The position numbers were made by a program, and so were the translations under genes. From NCBI GenBank assembly GCA_001310455.1, contig BAXG01000049.1:1-37026 (forward strand): a stretch of DNA of 37,026 nucleotides, read 5' to 3'. The notes beneath the pieces are model-generated. The model was not told the DNA's origin. It saw only the letters and a program-made list of their open reading frames with translations, and ran no database searches. Of this stretch, positions 18,236 to 26,178 are shown one piece after another. The DNA is from Photobacterium sp. JCM 19050. Lineage in GTDB: Bacteria; Pseudomonadota; Gammaproteobacteria; Enterobacterales; Vibrionaceae. How positions within the stretch are numbered: the stretch's first letter is position 1; each line of letters starts with the position of its first letter.

Positions 18236-18788
18236 CCAAGGATATATGCAACTTATATTGTTGTTCAGCTTGGGTAAGCTCAAGTGCGTAATGGCGATCA
18301 GTCAGCCAGCTTTTTGCATTGGCTGGTGGAATTAGTAATGGCATGCGGTGGTGCAGGTGAGCGTATTGTTTGTCCGGGCGTGTTGTCATCGTAACCAGCT
18401 TCATATCGGGGAGTATCAAGCCAGCCATCAGACAAGGTTTTCCGTCTGCATAGGATACCTGATATTTCCGCTTTTCCCCTTTTGAATTTGACGATGACCA
18501 CTCGTACCAACCGGCGCAAGGCACCAGACACCTGTAAAAGTGGAAGCTTTCTCTGAATGTTGGCTTAATTGCGGCTGATTCAGCCTGGGCATTAATAATG
18601 AGGCGTTTTGACCATTCAGGTTTGATTCCCCAATTCAGGGTGAGTTGAACAGGTTCAATATCGGCAATAACATCAATGGGGTCAGTTGGGCGAAGGTCGG
18701 GATTGGACCGGGTTTTGAAAGGAATACCCAGTGCATCAGCAATAAATTGAGCCAGCGGATCGTCTGAGACATTGATTCTGCCGCACAT
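18228..18788 (-). CDS. SOS response-associated peptidase family (YedK/HMCES abasic-site protein)
   Basis: Protein of 186 aa that, by family, covalently caps abasic sites in single-stranded DNA through its N-terminal cysteine. Cys2 follows the initiator Met (MCGRINVSDD), which is required because it must be exposed after Met removal. Other conserved parts are LNWGIKPEW, the Asn in INAQAES, Glu in CAGWYEW and His in HHRMPLL. It is about 30-40 residues shorter than the E. coli protein, and the usual NARAET appears as NAQAES, a divergent form. It lies 52 bases downstream of the amphi-Trp gene on the same strand, so it may be read from the GAK operon. Confidence 0.88.
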   Translation of the reverse strand: MCGRINVSDDPLAQFIADALGIPFKTRSNPDLRPTDPIDVIADIEPVQLTLNWGIKPEWSKRLIINAQAESAAIKPTFRESFHFYRCLVPCAGWYEWSSSNSKGEKRKYQVSYADGKPCLMAGLILPDMKLVTMTTRPDKQYAHLHHRMPLLIPPANAKSWLTDRHYALELTQAEQQYKLHISLAN

Positions 18789-18840
18789 AGTTCCGCCCCC
18801 CTTTGATTGCCTCTGTCTGATTGCCTCTGTCAGTACAAGT

Positions 18841-19166
18841 TTACCGCGTACCCGACCTGACCTTTAGTGATGAAGCTGCCTGACGTGTATCAACCGCATC
18901 TTGCCAGCTTACTTGCAGCGTAAATTGATTACGGCCATCTTTCTTTGTTGCTCGTAACTTCAGATGCATCAGGCCCTCTGGTGACATAACGATATCTCCG
19001 TCTTCATCTGAGAAAGAAAGCTGGCCATCTTGAACACCTTGAGTGACAGCCTGCAGGAGCTGTTGAAGGGACGCTGCGTCTTGCAATGACTCATGATTGA
19101 AGCGTTTTTTGGTTGGCAGAGAATCTTCCTGTTTTGATGTTTTTTATCGATGTTCTTTTTACTCAT
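18841..19166 (-). CDS. Amphi-Trp domain protein of the GAK operon, frameshifted at an A run
   Basis: Small protein I assign to the amphi-Trp domain family: SLQQLLQAVTQGVQDGQLSF, then alternating hydrophobic residues and a terminal Trp in FTLQVSW. In other genomes this domain accompanies HprK-related kinase B and GAK ATP-grasp genes. The frame that holds the domain has no ATG, only a TTG at 19086. The ATG at 19166 (MSKKNIDKK) is in another frame, and adding one A to the six-A run near 19145 joins them: MSKKNIDKK then TSKQEDSLPTKKRFNHESLQDAAS, 108 aa in all. The N-terminal 25 residues are Lys-rich. It is the last GAK gene, 27 bases after the metallophosphatase. Confidence 0.72.
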
Positions 19167-19193
19167 GACGAATCCATGTCCTTAAGCAATTAA

Positions 19194-20503
19194 TTAAGCA
19201 CCTTGAAGTGACTTGATTGTAAGCGGATTGGGCGTGAAGACTTTAATATAAGCATGATCGCTACTGATTCCGGTGATGCTTCCTTCCGGGTCAATGATTG
19301 TTGCCCCGAATCCGCATGGCTTTAATCCTTCCTTCCGCCGAGAGTTTGTATCCAGCGTAATATCACATTCGAAATGCATCAGGTTTTTGCGTATAGCGAT
19401 GCGTTGGCCCCGGTGAAGGTTCCTGTGCCCATGCATGACAGCAAGAATGCCGGCTTCATGGGCACAATTGCTGCCAGTCTGGGTCAGCGGCATGTCTACA
19501 CTTCGGTATTTGGTACGAATTGCGTTGGCCAAAGGCCCGTAGTAAAACTCAAAAGGGCTGCCCAGGATTTGCTCTCGAAACTCACGGTTAACGTAGCTGA
19601 TTCCCTGGTCTTTGATAATGGCAGCAGTTCTGTCATCCAGTCCGGCATGTAAAAAAAGTAAGGAGCCTTTGTGTAATGCCAGTCTCAGTCGGTTGAAAAA
19701 CCAAAAAAACTCGCCGTCTTTTTCCAGAAATAATGCCTGCCACTTCTGGGTAGCCGCGTAAACTTCCCTGACGGAAAGGCCGGCTTTATTACACACCTGC
19801 TCGAATCGGTGCGATTTGTATTCAATTTTTCGCATTTCCCGGATAACAACATTCTCTGGCATAACCCATGCGGCTAAGGTCGGAAACTCTCGCCACCATC
19901 TTTCTGAGGGCATCAGCCTTTCAAGGCATGTTTTTTCGTCGGGAATGTCCTTCAAGGCATCCGGTTTATTGAGGTACTCATCGCGAATCTCCCGCAGGAA
20001 AGGGACTGCTTTTGCCCCCATTCTGATAAAAAAGTGGCCGTTTCGCGGATCGTCTGTCAGATCTGCACCCCGCATACCAAAAAGTACCCGGATGTCATGG
20101 TTACCGGCCAAAAGCCGAACGCGTGCACCTGTATCAATCAGCTGTTTCAGCGCGCGCAGTAGCGCCAGGTTACTGGGGCCTTTGTCAAAAAAGTCGCCGC
20201 CAAATACAAATATTGCCTGTTTTCCGTACGGAGTCAGGCGAAGGGACGATGCCTGCCCTACAGGGCGTTTTATCGCTCCTGCCGCAACGAGTGATGCCCA
20301 CAACGCGTCTTTGTCGGCATGCAAATCGGTAATAAAAATGATTGGGCGTTTCGACCACTTCCAATGTTGGTTGTCCACCCAACTTCGGATTTGAGGCAAC
20401 AGTTGTTTTTTCCCTTTTTTCCGCTGCCTCAATGCATGTTTGTTACCGTCGAGCCAATCAGCTTGGTTGGGAAAGGCACTGGTCGATTTGCTGCAACATA
20501 CAT
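19194..20503 (-). CDS. Metallophosphatase of the GAK operon, probably frameshifted near the start
   Basis: Predicted two-metal phosphoesterase (calcineurin-like fold). Motifs in order: DLHAD (ITDLHADKDAL), GGDFFDKG, GNHD (LLAGNHDIRVLFG), LFLHAGLDD and the late HGH (AVMHGHRNLHRG). A helical insert of about 110 residues sits between GNHD and LFLHAG. The frame containing the domain begins only at a TTG (20432), but it continues upstream as coherent sequence (QADWLDGNKHALRQRKKG). An ATG at 20503 gives MYVAANRPVPFP in the next frame; one base lost near 20475 joins the two into 436 aa. It begins 15 bases after the histidine phosphatase stop. The substrate is unknown. Confidence 0.82.
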
Positions 20504-20517
20504 GAAGGCTTCATCGG

Positions 20518-21204
20518 TCAGTCCAAATCTGCGTTGAAAATGGTGCGGAACTTCCATTCGCCGGCCACATGCTGCCAAGTCTCCCCGGGTTTGCGGCTGA
20601 AGAAGATGGGTTTTGCGTGGTACATACTGCGCTGCGCAACCTCGGGAATGGAAAGAATGCCGAGATGAAAAGCCGCATGGCGGAAGGCTGCCCCGTGACC
20701 GACGAATATATGGAGGCGGTTAGCACTGTCATGTTGGTTGAAAGTGTCTGAAATATAATCCGCAACCCGCTGACCGGCTTGCATGAGCGATTCCGCACCG
20801 GGATAGGGAAGGCAATATCGGCTGTCGGATTTCCAGTTCCTTGGCGGGTTTTCAAATCGGGGGTCAGCTGAAATCACCCGCTCAATTTCTGCAATGGTAA
20901 GATTTGCGAGGCTTCCGACAGAGCGTTCCGTCAGGGAGTTGGTTTCAACAAGGCTTAATGGTGAACCCAGTTGTCTGCAGAGGATATCGGCAGTTTGCCA
21001 GGCCCGGAGGGATGATGATGTGTGAATGGGCAAAACCGGGTCAATCATTTTGTCCCGACAAAATGTCTGAATATATCCTGCACATACTTCAGCCTGTTTT
21101 TCACCTTCCGGTGTCAGGGAGTATGGTTGGTTTGCACTGGGGGTATCCGGGATTTGATAATAGTCCCCGTGTCTGACGATGGCGAAGTATTGCGTTAAAC
21201 TCAT
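20518..21204 (-). CDS. Histidine phosphatase family protein of the GAK operon
   Basis: Phosphatase of the phosphoglycerate-mutase fold (228 aa). The catalytic RHG is in FAIVRHGDYYQ (about residues 10-12). The second Arg is in TSSSLRAWQTADIL, the acid/base Glu probably in TNSLTERSVG, and the second His in IFVGHGAAFRHAAFHLG. The start codon overlaps the kinase stop in an ATGA, so the two are coupled. It is presumably soluble because there is no signal peptide. It lacks features of SixA. Likely role: removing a phosphate placed by one of the operon kinases; the actual target is unknown. Confidence 0.85.
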   Translation of the reverse strand: MSLTQYFAIVRHGDYYQIPDTPSANQPYSLTPEGEKQAEVCAGYIQTFCRDKMIDPVLPIHTSSSLRAWQTADILCRQLGSPLSLVETNSLTERSVGSLANLTIAEIERVISADPRFENPPRNWKSDSRYCLPYPGAESLMQAGQRVADYISDTFNQHDSANRLHIFVGHGAAFRHAAFHLGILSIPEVAQRSMYHAKPIFFSRKPGETWQHVAGEWKFRTIFNADLD

Positions 21205-22328
21205 TGAGTCTCCTCTGATTTTTCGCCCAGCAAATTACGGCAGTAATCTGTCAGAATTTGGAAATCCACACCGCCGCTGACTTCTACGATATTTACACCA
21301 TGAAGAGCCTGAATATACGACTCCGGATTCAACCTCTGGCTATCGTTATTAAAACTTCCGTCTTTGCGTTGGAAAAACGGACCGGACGATTTCATTATGG
21401 CATCCAAAAGCTGAGGCCTGTCTTTTATTGATACTGACTGTATGTGAGTTGCTTGGTCAGAGCGGTGAGACCAGTTCAAAATAATGAAATCGGTAATATG
21501 GCCTTCTTTGGCCAGTTTTCCCTCGCCAAAACACGCCGCGATATCAACATCGTACTTCTCTTCAAGCTGCCATAACTCGTCTTTGGGCATTGAAAGGAAA
21601 TTGTCTCGCTGCCTCTTGGAAATGATGGAGGAAAGGTTGGTGTTGTTGACGATTGTACCTGGGTTGATTCGGGGAAGTTTTGGCACTCCCCTGGCTGTAA
21701 CACCCGAGCCATCCCGCTTGATAAACAGACGGTCATTGGTGAGAAAAGCCAGTTCCGGATCGGCCAGAAGGTGAAGCATGCTGGTGGATTTTCCTCCGCC
21801 GGAGAACCCGGCAAATCCGATAGTCCGGTTTCCTTTGTTTAGCGCAGCAGCATGGCATATTACCCAGTCATCCTGTTGCAACGCAGTCATATACTGGTTG
21901 TTTATAAAGTTGATCACCTGATTGGGGTTCTTTTCGCACGGGCCTGCAGCAACCCGGTACGTTGGGTTTTGAAGAAAAACCATACCGGTACGTACCTTTT
22001 GAATAAGGCGTCCGTCCGGCAAATCACAATATGCTTCTTTTCTTCCCTGCTTACCCGGCTCGCGTTTCCATTCTTTCCAAGGGACATCCAGTTGCAATAC
22101 AGGTTGCTCAATGGCAATGACATCAATGGCAGGGTGCGGCTGGGTATCGCTGATCCACGGCTGGAAATACTGCTTGAGCTCAGTAAGCAATATCAGAGAA
22201 TTGGTAGAAAACCGGATGGCGATACCGGGCAGGGAAAGTGTGAGGGTTTCAGGCAATAACGTTTGCCCTGCAATCAGCTTGTCAGTCATTTCTCTGCTGG
22301 AGAGCGCGGTCATTTCCGGTTGGATCAT
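21201..22328 (-). CDS. HprK-related kinase B (GAK system)
   Basis: Predicted P-loop kinase related to HPr kinase/phosphorylase. Walker A is GFSGGGKST (in GFAGFSGGGKSTSMLHLLAD), followed by the catalytic-type Asp in FLTNDRLFIKRDG. The N-terminal 170 residues form a separate domain (PHPAIDVIAIEQPVLQLD, then a beta-rich part). Length is 375 aa from the ATG at 22328, which has GGGGGA about eight bases upstream and overlaps the ATP-grasp stop. The frame continues upstream to 22379, but that part overlaps the ATP-grasp gene. In Gram-positive bacteria HprK phosphorylates a Ser of HPr; no HPr-like protein is encoded here, so the amphi-Trp protein or a small molecule are candidate targets. Confidence 0.85.
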   Translation of the reverse strand: MIQPEMTALSSREMTDKLIAGQTLLPETLTLSLPGIAIRFSTNSLILLTELKQYFQPWISDTQPHPAIDVIAIEQPVLQLDVPWKEWKREPGKQGRKEAYCDLPDGRLIQKVRTGMVFLQNPTYRVAAGPCEKNPNQVINFINNQYMTALQQDDWVICHAAALNKGNRTIGFAGFSGGGKSTSMLHLLADPELAFLTNDRLFIKRDGSGVTARGVPKLPRINPGTIVNNTNLSSIISKRQRDNFLSMPKDELWQLEEKYDVDIAACFGEGKLAKEGHITDFIILNWSHRSDQATHIQSVSIKDRPQLLDAIMKSSGPFFQRKDGSFNNDSQRLNPESYIQALHGVNIVEVSGGVDFQILTDYCRNLLGEKSEETQ

Positions 22329-23220
22329 TGGCTTTCCCCCAGCGTTTTTATCACATGGTCGACATACATCGCGGCGCATTCAGACCGATGCCTTCTTTCA
22401 CGCCGCGGAATCCACCAAATGCAGACACTTCAAACACGATAGGACCGATTTCAGACTCCGCGACATCCACGGTGGTGAAGTCCATTCCGAAAGGCGCCTG
22501 GGCTTTGCGTGCGAGCTCAATGACATCAGATGACGGGGTGTAGGCTTCGTATTTCCCCCCGCTGTGTATAGTGGTGTTCCACGCGTCGCTTTGTGAAACC
22601 CGGGCATAAGTACCGACATACTCGCCACCGATAAAAACCATACCGAGATCCTTGCCGGGCAAAGCCAGCTTTTTCTGGATATACATAACCGGGTTTTTCT
22701 GGTGGAAATCGGTGACAAATTTGCGGATAGAGTTTTCTTCCATTTGGGCGGAAATCACGCACATACCCCGGGCTTTGGTCGAGTAGAGTGGCTTAAACAC
22801 CGCCTCCTTAAACTCCCGGACGATTTTTACCGCATTTTCGACTGACTCAGTGATTCGGGTCGGGGGCATGGGTATGCCATGGTTACGCAACGTGACGGTG
22901 CAGCTCAGCCGGTCAATCAGTCGGAGGATGTTTTCTGCTCCGCTGAAAACACGGGTACCGCTGGCTTCAACGATGCGAAGTATTTCAAGGCGATCAAGGG
23001 TAGCGGGGCTGTAGGTTTCGCTTATTTTTTTAACGATCACCGCATCAAAGTCACACAGGTTGACATCACCAGCCCAAACCGCATTGGAATCTAGGTCAAC
23101 GTATGCTGTTCCCATATCAATCAGGTGTCGCTGCCCTGTCTTGGCATAAACCGCATCAGCGAGGGTTTCGGAAGACCACTTCCCCGGTAAGCCAACGACG
23201 GCAATCTTGTAATTATTCAC
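22325..23220 (-). CDS. GAK-system ATP-grasp enzyme, frameshifted at the C terminus
   Basis: RimK-like ATP-grasp ligase (about 298 aa when restored). The ATP-binding half is seen as AVFKPLYSTKARGMCVI and MYIQKKLALPGKDLGMVFIGG, the metal-binding half as MDFTTVDVAES and IVFEVSAFGGFRGVKEG. The Asn typical of the last metal-binding position (EVNxxP in RimK) is replaced by EVSAFGG, a notable difference. The start is a GTG at 23220 that overlaps the PhoU-APH gene by eight bases. One G lost near 22377 (GCGGCCGCG read as GCGCCGCG) changes the end; restored it reads GLNAAAMYVDHVIKTLGESQ and stops in an ATGA overlap with the kinase. Substrate unknown. Confidence 0.83.
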
Positions 23221-24859
23221 TGAAAATCTCCGAGATATTTAACCGGAACTGGCCGGCATTCCCTACGTCCACGCTACTGAGCTGACGCAAAATATAGTGG
23301 GCTTTCAAATAGAGGCTTCTGGCCATGTTGCGATCGAGAATAAAGCGCGTCGAGGTAACAAAAGAGCGGGCAAGACCAATCGCTAAACGGGCATCAAAGG
23401 TTTTGTCGTTTCGCTCGGAAGCAAACTCAGACATAAGCGTGTAGAAATCAGTAATCTGGTGGAATATCTGGCGTCTGGCTTCGCGGTCCATGACCTGAAG
23501 GCGGAAGTTGGAAACCATAAAGACGGAGACGTCCTGTACGTAATCCATGTACTTCGAACGGTGGAGGTCAATAAAGTTAATTTTGTCTTTGCGCGCGTTA
23601 TACAAAATGTTGTCCACGTTGAAGTCGCCGTGGATAAAAACGCTGAATGGCGGAGGAAGCTTTTCTTCCAAAGACGCAGCGTTATCAAGCAATGTTTCAA
23701 AACCCGCCAACTGATGACCACAAATCTGAGTTTTTCCTTCTTTGAAGGAAGGGTGAAGTTCATAAACGGACGGCAGCCGCTTTTTCAATTGAGGGATAAA
23801 CCCGGCTTTTACCGGCTCGTCGCGATGGGTATTGTCCCAAATGGCGGTGAGGGTTGATGCAAGGGCGGTAATCGCTTGTTTCCGCTGCGGTTCAGTGGCA
23901 TTCAGGACAATTTGGTCGAACGTCACGCCGTTGAGGTGTTCAATCAACAGCGCGGCAGAATCCCCTTTTTTCTTGTAAGTCAGGATTTGCGGCGCTACCC
24001 CGGGGTAAATCCGGTGCCAGCTTTCAACGCCATCACGTTCTTCACGCAGTTTTTTCTGCTCTCCGTCTTTGTAAATTGCCAGTTGGGGTTTGCGGGAAGA
24101 AGAGCCCGGCTGGGGAGGCAAGGCAACCGAGCTGATTCCGCTTCCGGAGCGTGTTTCAGCCACTGCGTTAAAGTCTAAGCTGGAAACAGAGCGTGCGTCC
24201 GTGTAATCACCCATTGCCTTTTCCAGCACACTGAATCGCTGAAGATCTGTCGGTTGGCCGAGTTGCCCTGAAAGAATTGATTCTCCGATGGTGAGAAGAA
24301 TATCGCCCATCTGCTCAAAGCTGTGGGCGATAAACAGTCCGGTGACCAAATCCTCAGTGTCTTTTTGCTTTTTTAAGCGCTCGGTTTGTTTGGTGAGCAG
24401 TGATTGGTAAAGCCGGTTAAGTTTGCTCTCTGCCCGCCCGAGTTTCAGTGCGTTTCGGCTGTCTGCGCTGAGCAGTGCTTCGTCAATGACCGGAATGCTT
24501 CGAATTACCCGGCGCAGCAGCGGCCTGTACTCCGTCAGGTTGACTGCGTGGCCCTCCGGCAGGCGACGGGCCTGCAAGACGCAATCGCGCGAGAGTTCAG
24601 CAAGCCGGTCAAGGTGTCCTGCAATGTCGGAGAGTGCCCGTGCCTGCATGGCTTCCGTAGGGGTTTCTTCGGCCGCATACACGATGCAGCGGCTTTGAAT
24701 CCGCTGTCGCAGGTTGTAGGTATAGCCGCTGCGTTCGAGAATACGCTGGGCAATCACCGGATCTTCGGTATTGAGAAAGGAATCAAGCTTCTCAAGCAGG
24801 GTCGAAATCTCAACAAGGAAAAATTTAAGGTTTTCTAATATTGGCTCTGGCAGAGACAT
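23213..24859 (-). CDS. PhoU-like and aminoglycoside-phosphotransferase-like fusion kinase (GAK operon)
   Basis: First gene of the GAK operon (548 aa). Residues 1-220 are all-helical and look like a PhoU-type bundle, with segments such as ARALSDIAGHLDRLAELSRD and TGLFIAHSFEQMGDILLTIG. A low-complexity linker (about 225-265, Ser/Gly/Pro-rich) leads to a kinase-like domain. That domain carries the catalytic loop HGDFNVDNIL (Asp as base, Asn for metal) and INFIDLHRS, where the usual DFG/DxE acid is in DLH. The N-lobe shows AIYKDGEQKKLREE with a candidate ATP Lys. No signal peptide. Domain fusion suggests phosphate-responsive control of a small-molecule or protein kinase; this is inference. I see no frameshift in it. 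Confidence 0.78.
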   Translation of the reverse strand: MSLPEPILENLKFFLVEISTLLEKLDSFLNTEDPVIAQRILERSGYTYNLRQRIQSRCIVYAAEETPTEAMQARALSDIAGHLDRLAELSRDCVLQARRLPEGHAVNLTEYRPLLRRVIRSIPVIDEALLSADSRNALKLGRAESKLNRLYQSLLTKQTERLKKQKDTEDLVTGLFIAHSFEQMGDILLTIGESILSGQLGQPTDLQRFSVLEKAMGDYTDARSVSSLDFNAVAETRSGSGISSVALPPQPGSSSRKPQLAIYKDGEQKKLREERDGVESWHRIYPGVAPQILTYKKKGDSAALLIEHLNGVTFDQIVLNATEPQRKQAITALASTLTAIWDNTHRDEPVKAGFIPQLKKRLPSVYELHPSFKEGKTQICGHQLAGFETLLDNAASLEEKLPPPFSVFIHGDFNVDNILYNARKDKINFIDLHRSKYMDYVQDVSVFMVSNFRLQVMDREARRQIFHQITDFYTLMSEFASERNDKTFDARLAIGLARSFVTSTRFILDRNMARSLYLKAHYILRQLSSVDVGNAGQFRLNISEIFSE

Positions 24860-25019
24860 TATTTATCCATTTTTCTATCTCTTTTATTCAGTATTACAGC
24901 AACCTATGACACCACAATGACTGTCCTTGCCCGATGTCAGAAATTCATGCTGTTCATGTTATTAAAGCACGTATTAATGATTTCTATCAGAGAGTTGGTC
25001 AGTTTTTGCGTGTTGTGTC

Positions 25020-25043
25020 GGCAGCCTGCCTGTACAGGCTGCC
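25020..25043. repeat. Strong stem-loop between the dehalogenase gene and the GAK operon
   Basis: GGCAGCCTG (25020-25028) and CAGGCTGCC (25035-25043) form a perfect 9-bp stem with a 6-base loop. It begins 11 bases past the dehalogenase stop. No T-run follows on either strand, so it may be an RNA-stabilising structure or a factor-dependent terminator rather than an intrinsic one. The rest of the 195-base spacer (24860-25054) is AT-rich and should contain the GAK promoter; I cannot point to clear boxes. Confidence 0.5.
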
Positions 25044-25054
25044 CCGGTACATAT

Positions 25055-25732
25055 TTAGCCCGAAAACTCCGGATGCTGGGCCAGCTCAAGGAGATTGGAA
25101 ACGGTAAGGGTTGGCTGGATACCCCAGGGATCGAAAACGGCTTGCGCGTTACGCTTCACCCAAACGGCGCGCATGCCAGCTGAGCGTGCGCCTATAACGT
25201 CAAACGGGTTTGATGAGATTAGCCAGCACTGCTCTGTGGTGGCGTCAGAAGATCGCATAAAATAGGCGTAACATGCGGGGTTGGGTTTGAAGGTTTTGAG
25301 GTCGTCAACGCTGACGATTTCCTGGAAATAGTTAATCAGCCCACAGTTGCTCAATACCGTGGTCACTGCCTTGTGTGTCCCATTTGAAAATGCGAACCGG
25401 CGGTGGCCTTTTTGCCCCAATGTTTCCAACGCAGCACGTACGTCCTGAAAGGCGGGGAGGTTACTGTAACTGTCCATAAGGAGTTGTTTTTGGCCTTCAG
25501 AGAGCGTGACACCCTGATGTAGACAGGTATATTCCAGTGACTGTCTGGTACAGGTGGCGAAGTCTTCATAGCTTTGCATTAATCCGCGACGGAAAGAGTA
25601 TTCCAACTGTTTTTCCCGCCACAGCACTGCGAATGCTGAAGCCTTGTCTCCGACCATCGACTTCAGTAAAACTGTCACTCCCTGAGTGTCAATCAGGGTG
25701 CCATAAACATCAAATGCAAGGGTAAATGCCAT
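25055..25732 (-). CDS. Haloacid dehalogenase type II family hydrolase
   Basis: HAD-superfamily hydrolase (225 aa) of the (S)-2-haloacid dehalogenase type. The nucleophile motif is AFDVYGTLIDTQG (Asp near residue 7), with Ser in FAFSNGTHK, Lys in DDLKTFKPNPACY, and the type II feature WLISSNPFDVIGARSAGM. I chose the ATG at 25732 because GAGAGG lies eight to nine bases before it; the frame continues to 25885 but that part looks non-coding. Whether it removes halide or a phosphate in vivo cannot be told from sequence. It stands alone on the minus strand. Confidence 0.88.
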   Translation of the reverse strand: MAFTLAFDVYGTLIDTQGVTVLLKSMVGDKASAFAVLWREKQLEYSFRRGLMQSYEDFATCTRQSLEYTCLHQGVTLSEGQKQLLMDSYSNLPAFQDVRAALETLGQKGHRRFAFSNGTHKAVTTVLSNCGLINYFQEIVSVDDLKTFKPNPACYAYFMRSSDATTEQCWLISSNPFDVIGARSAGMRAVWVKRNAQAVFDPWGIQPTLTVSNLLELAQHPEFSG

Positions 25733-25845
25733 TCCTTTGGTCCTCTCTTGATTTGTCATACTAGATAGTAGACCGAAAAGGTGACCCAGAAGGGAGCGTA
25801 TTTCGGAAGCTATAATACCGAAGTGTGAGGTAGGACGGACTGGAT

Positions 25846-26076
25846 ATGGAACTCTGGCAATACTCTGGTATTGATTGGGCGGCAATGGTGTTGACCTTTC
25901 TTGCTATCTGGCAAATCGGTAACAAGAACCGTGTCGGTTTTATTCTGATGATAGTAGGCAACAGTTGTTGGGTGTCCCTCGGTGTGATGACCGGCAGCCT
26001 TGCAATGATTGTGGCAAACATCCTCTTTCTTCTAATGAATATCCGGGCGTTGATGAAATGGAGCCGTGAAACATAA
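25846..26076 (+). CDS. Small membrane protein (PnuC-like fragment or relative)
   Basis: Protein of 76 aa with two or three predicted membrane helices (WAAMVLTFLAIWQIG; VGFILMIVGNSCWVSLGVM; AMIVANILFLLMNIRALM). The pattern NKNRVGFIL followed by GNSCWVSLG resembles half of a PnuC-type or SWEET-like three-helix module. I cannot name a substrate. It is divergent from the dehalogenase gene and sits upstream of cvfB on the same strand. Confidence 0.6.
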   Translation: MELWQYSGIDWAAMVLTFLAIWQIGNKNRVGFILMIVGNSCWVSLGVMTGSLAMIVANILFLLMNIRALMKWSRET

Positions 26077-26178
26077 AGAAGCGTCGTTTTCCTACCGGGG
26101 TCACATTTTTTACAGCACCCAGACGCAAAATGGCGTATCATGCGCGCCGATTCAATGCAAAAAGAGAGTATCGGTCAG

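Noticed and set aside
25055..25885. Longer dehalogenase start at 25885
   Set aside because: The added 51 residues show no family similarity; the ATG at 25732 has GAGAGG upstream and leads directly into the catalytic motif.
26140..26178. Upstream ATG starts for CvfB at 26140 and 26155
   Set aside because: The extra 13 residues precede the usual family N terminus (MIKAGQ), and neither ATG has a clear ribosome binding site. The choice remains uncertain.
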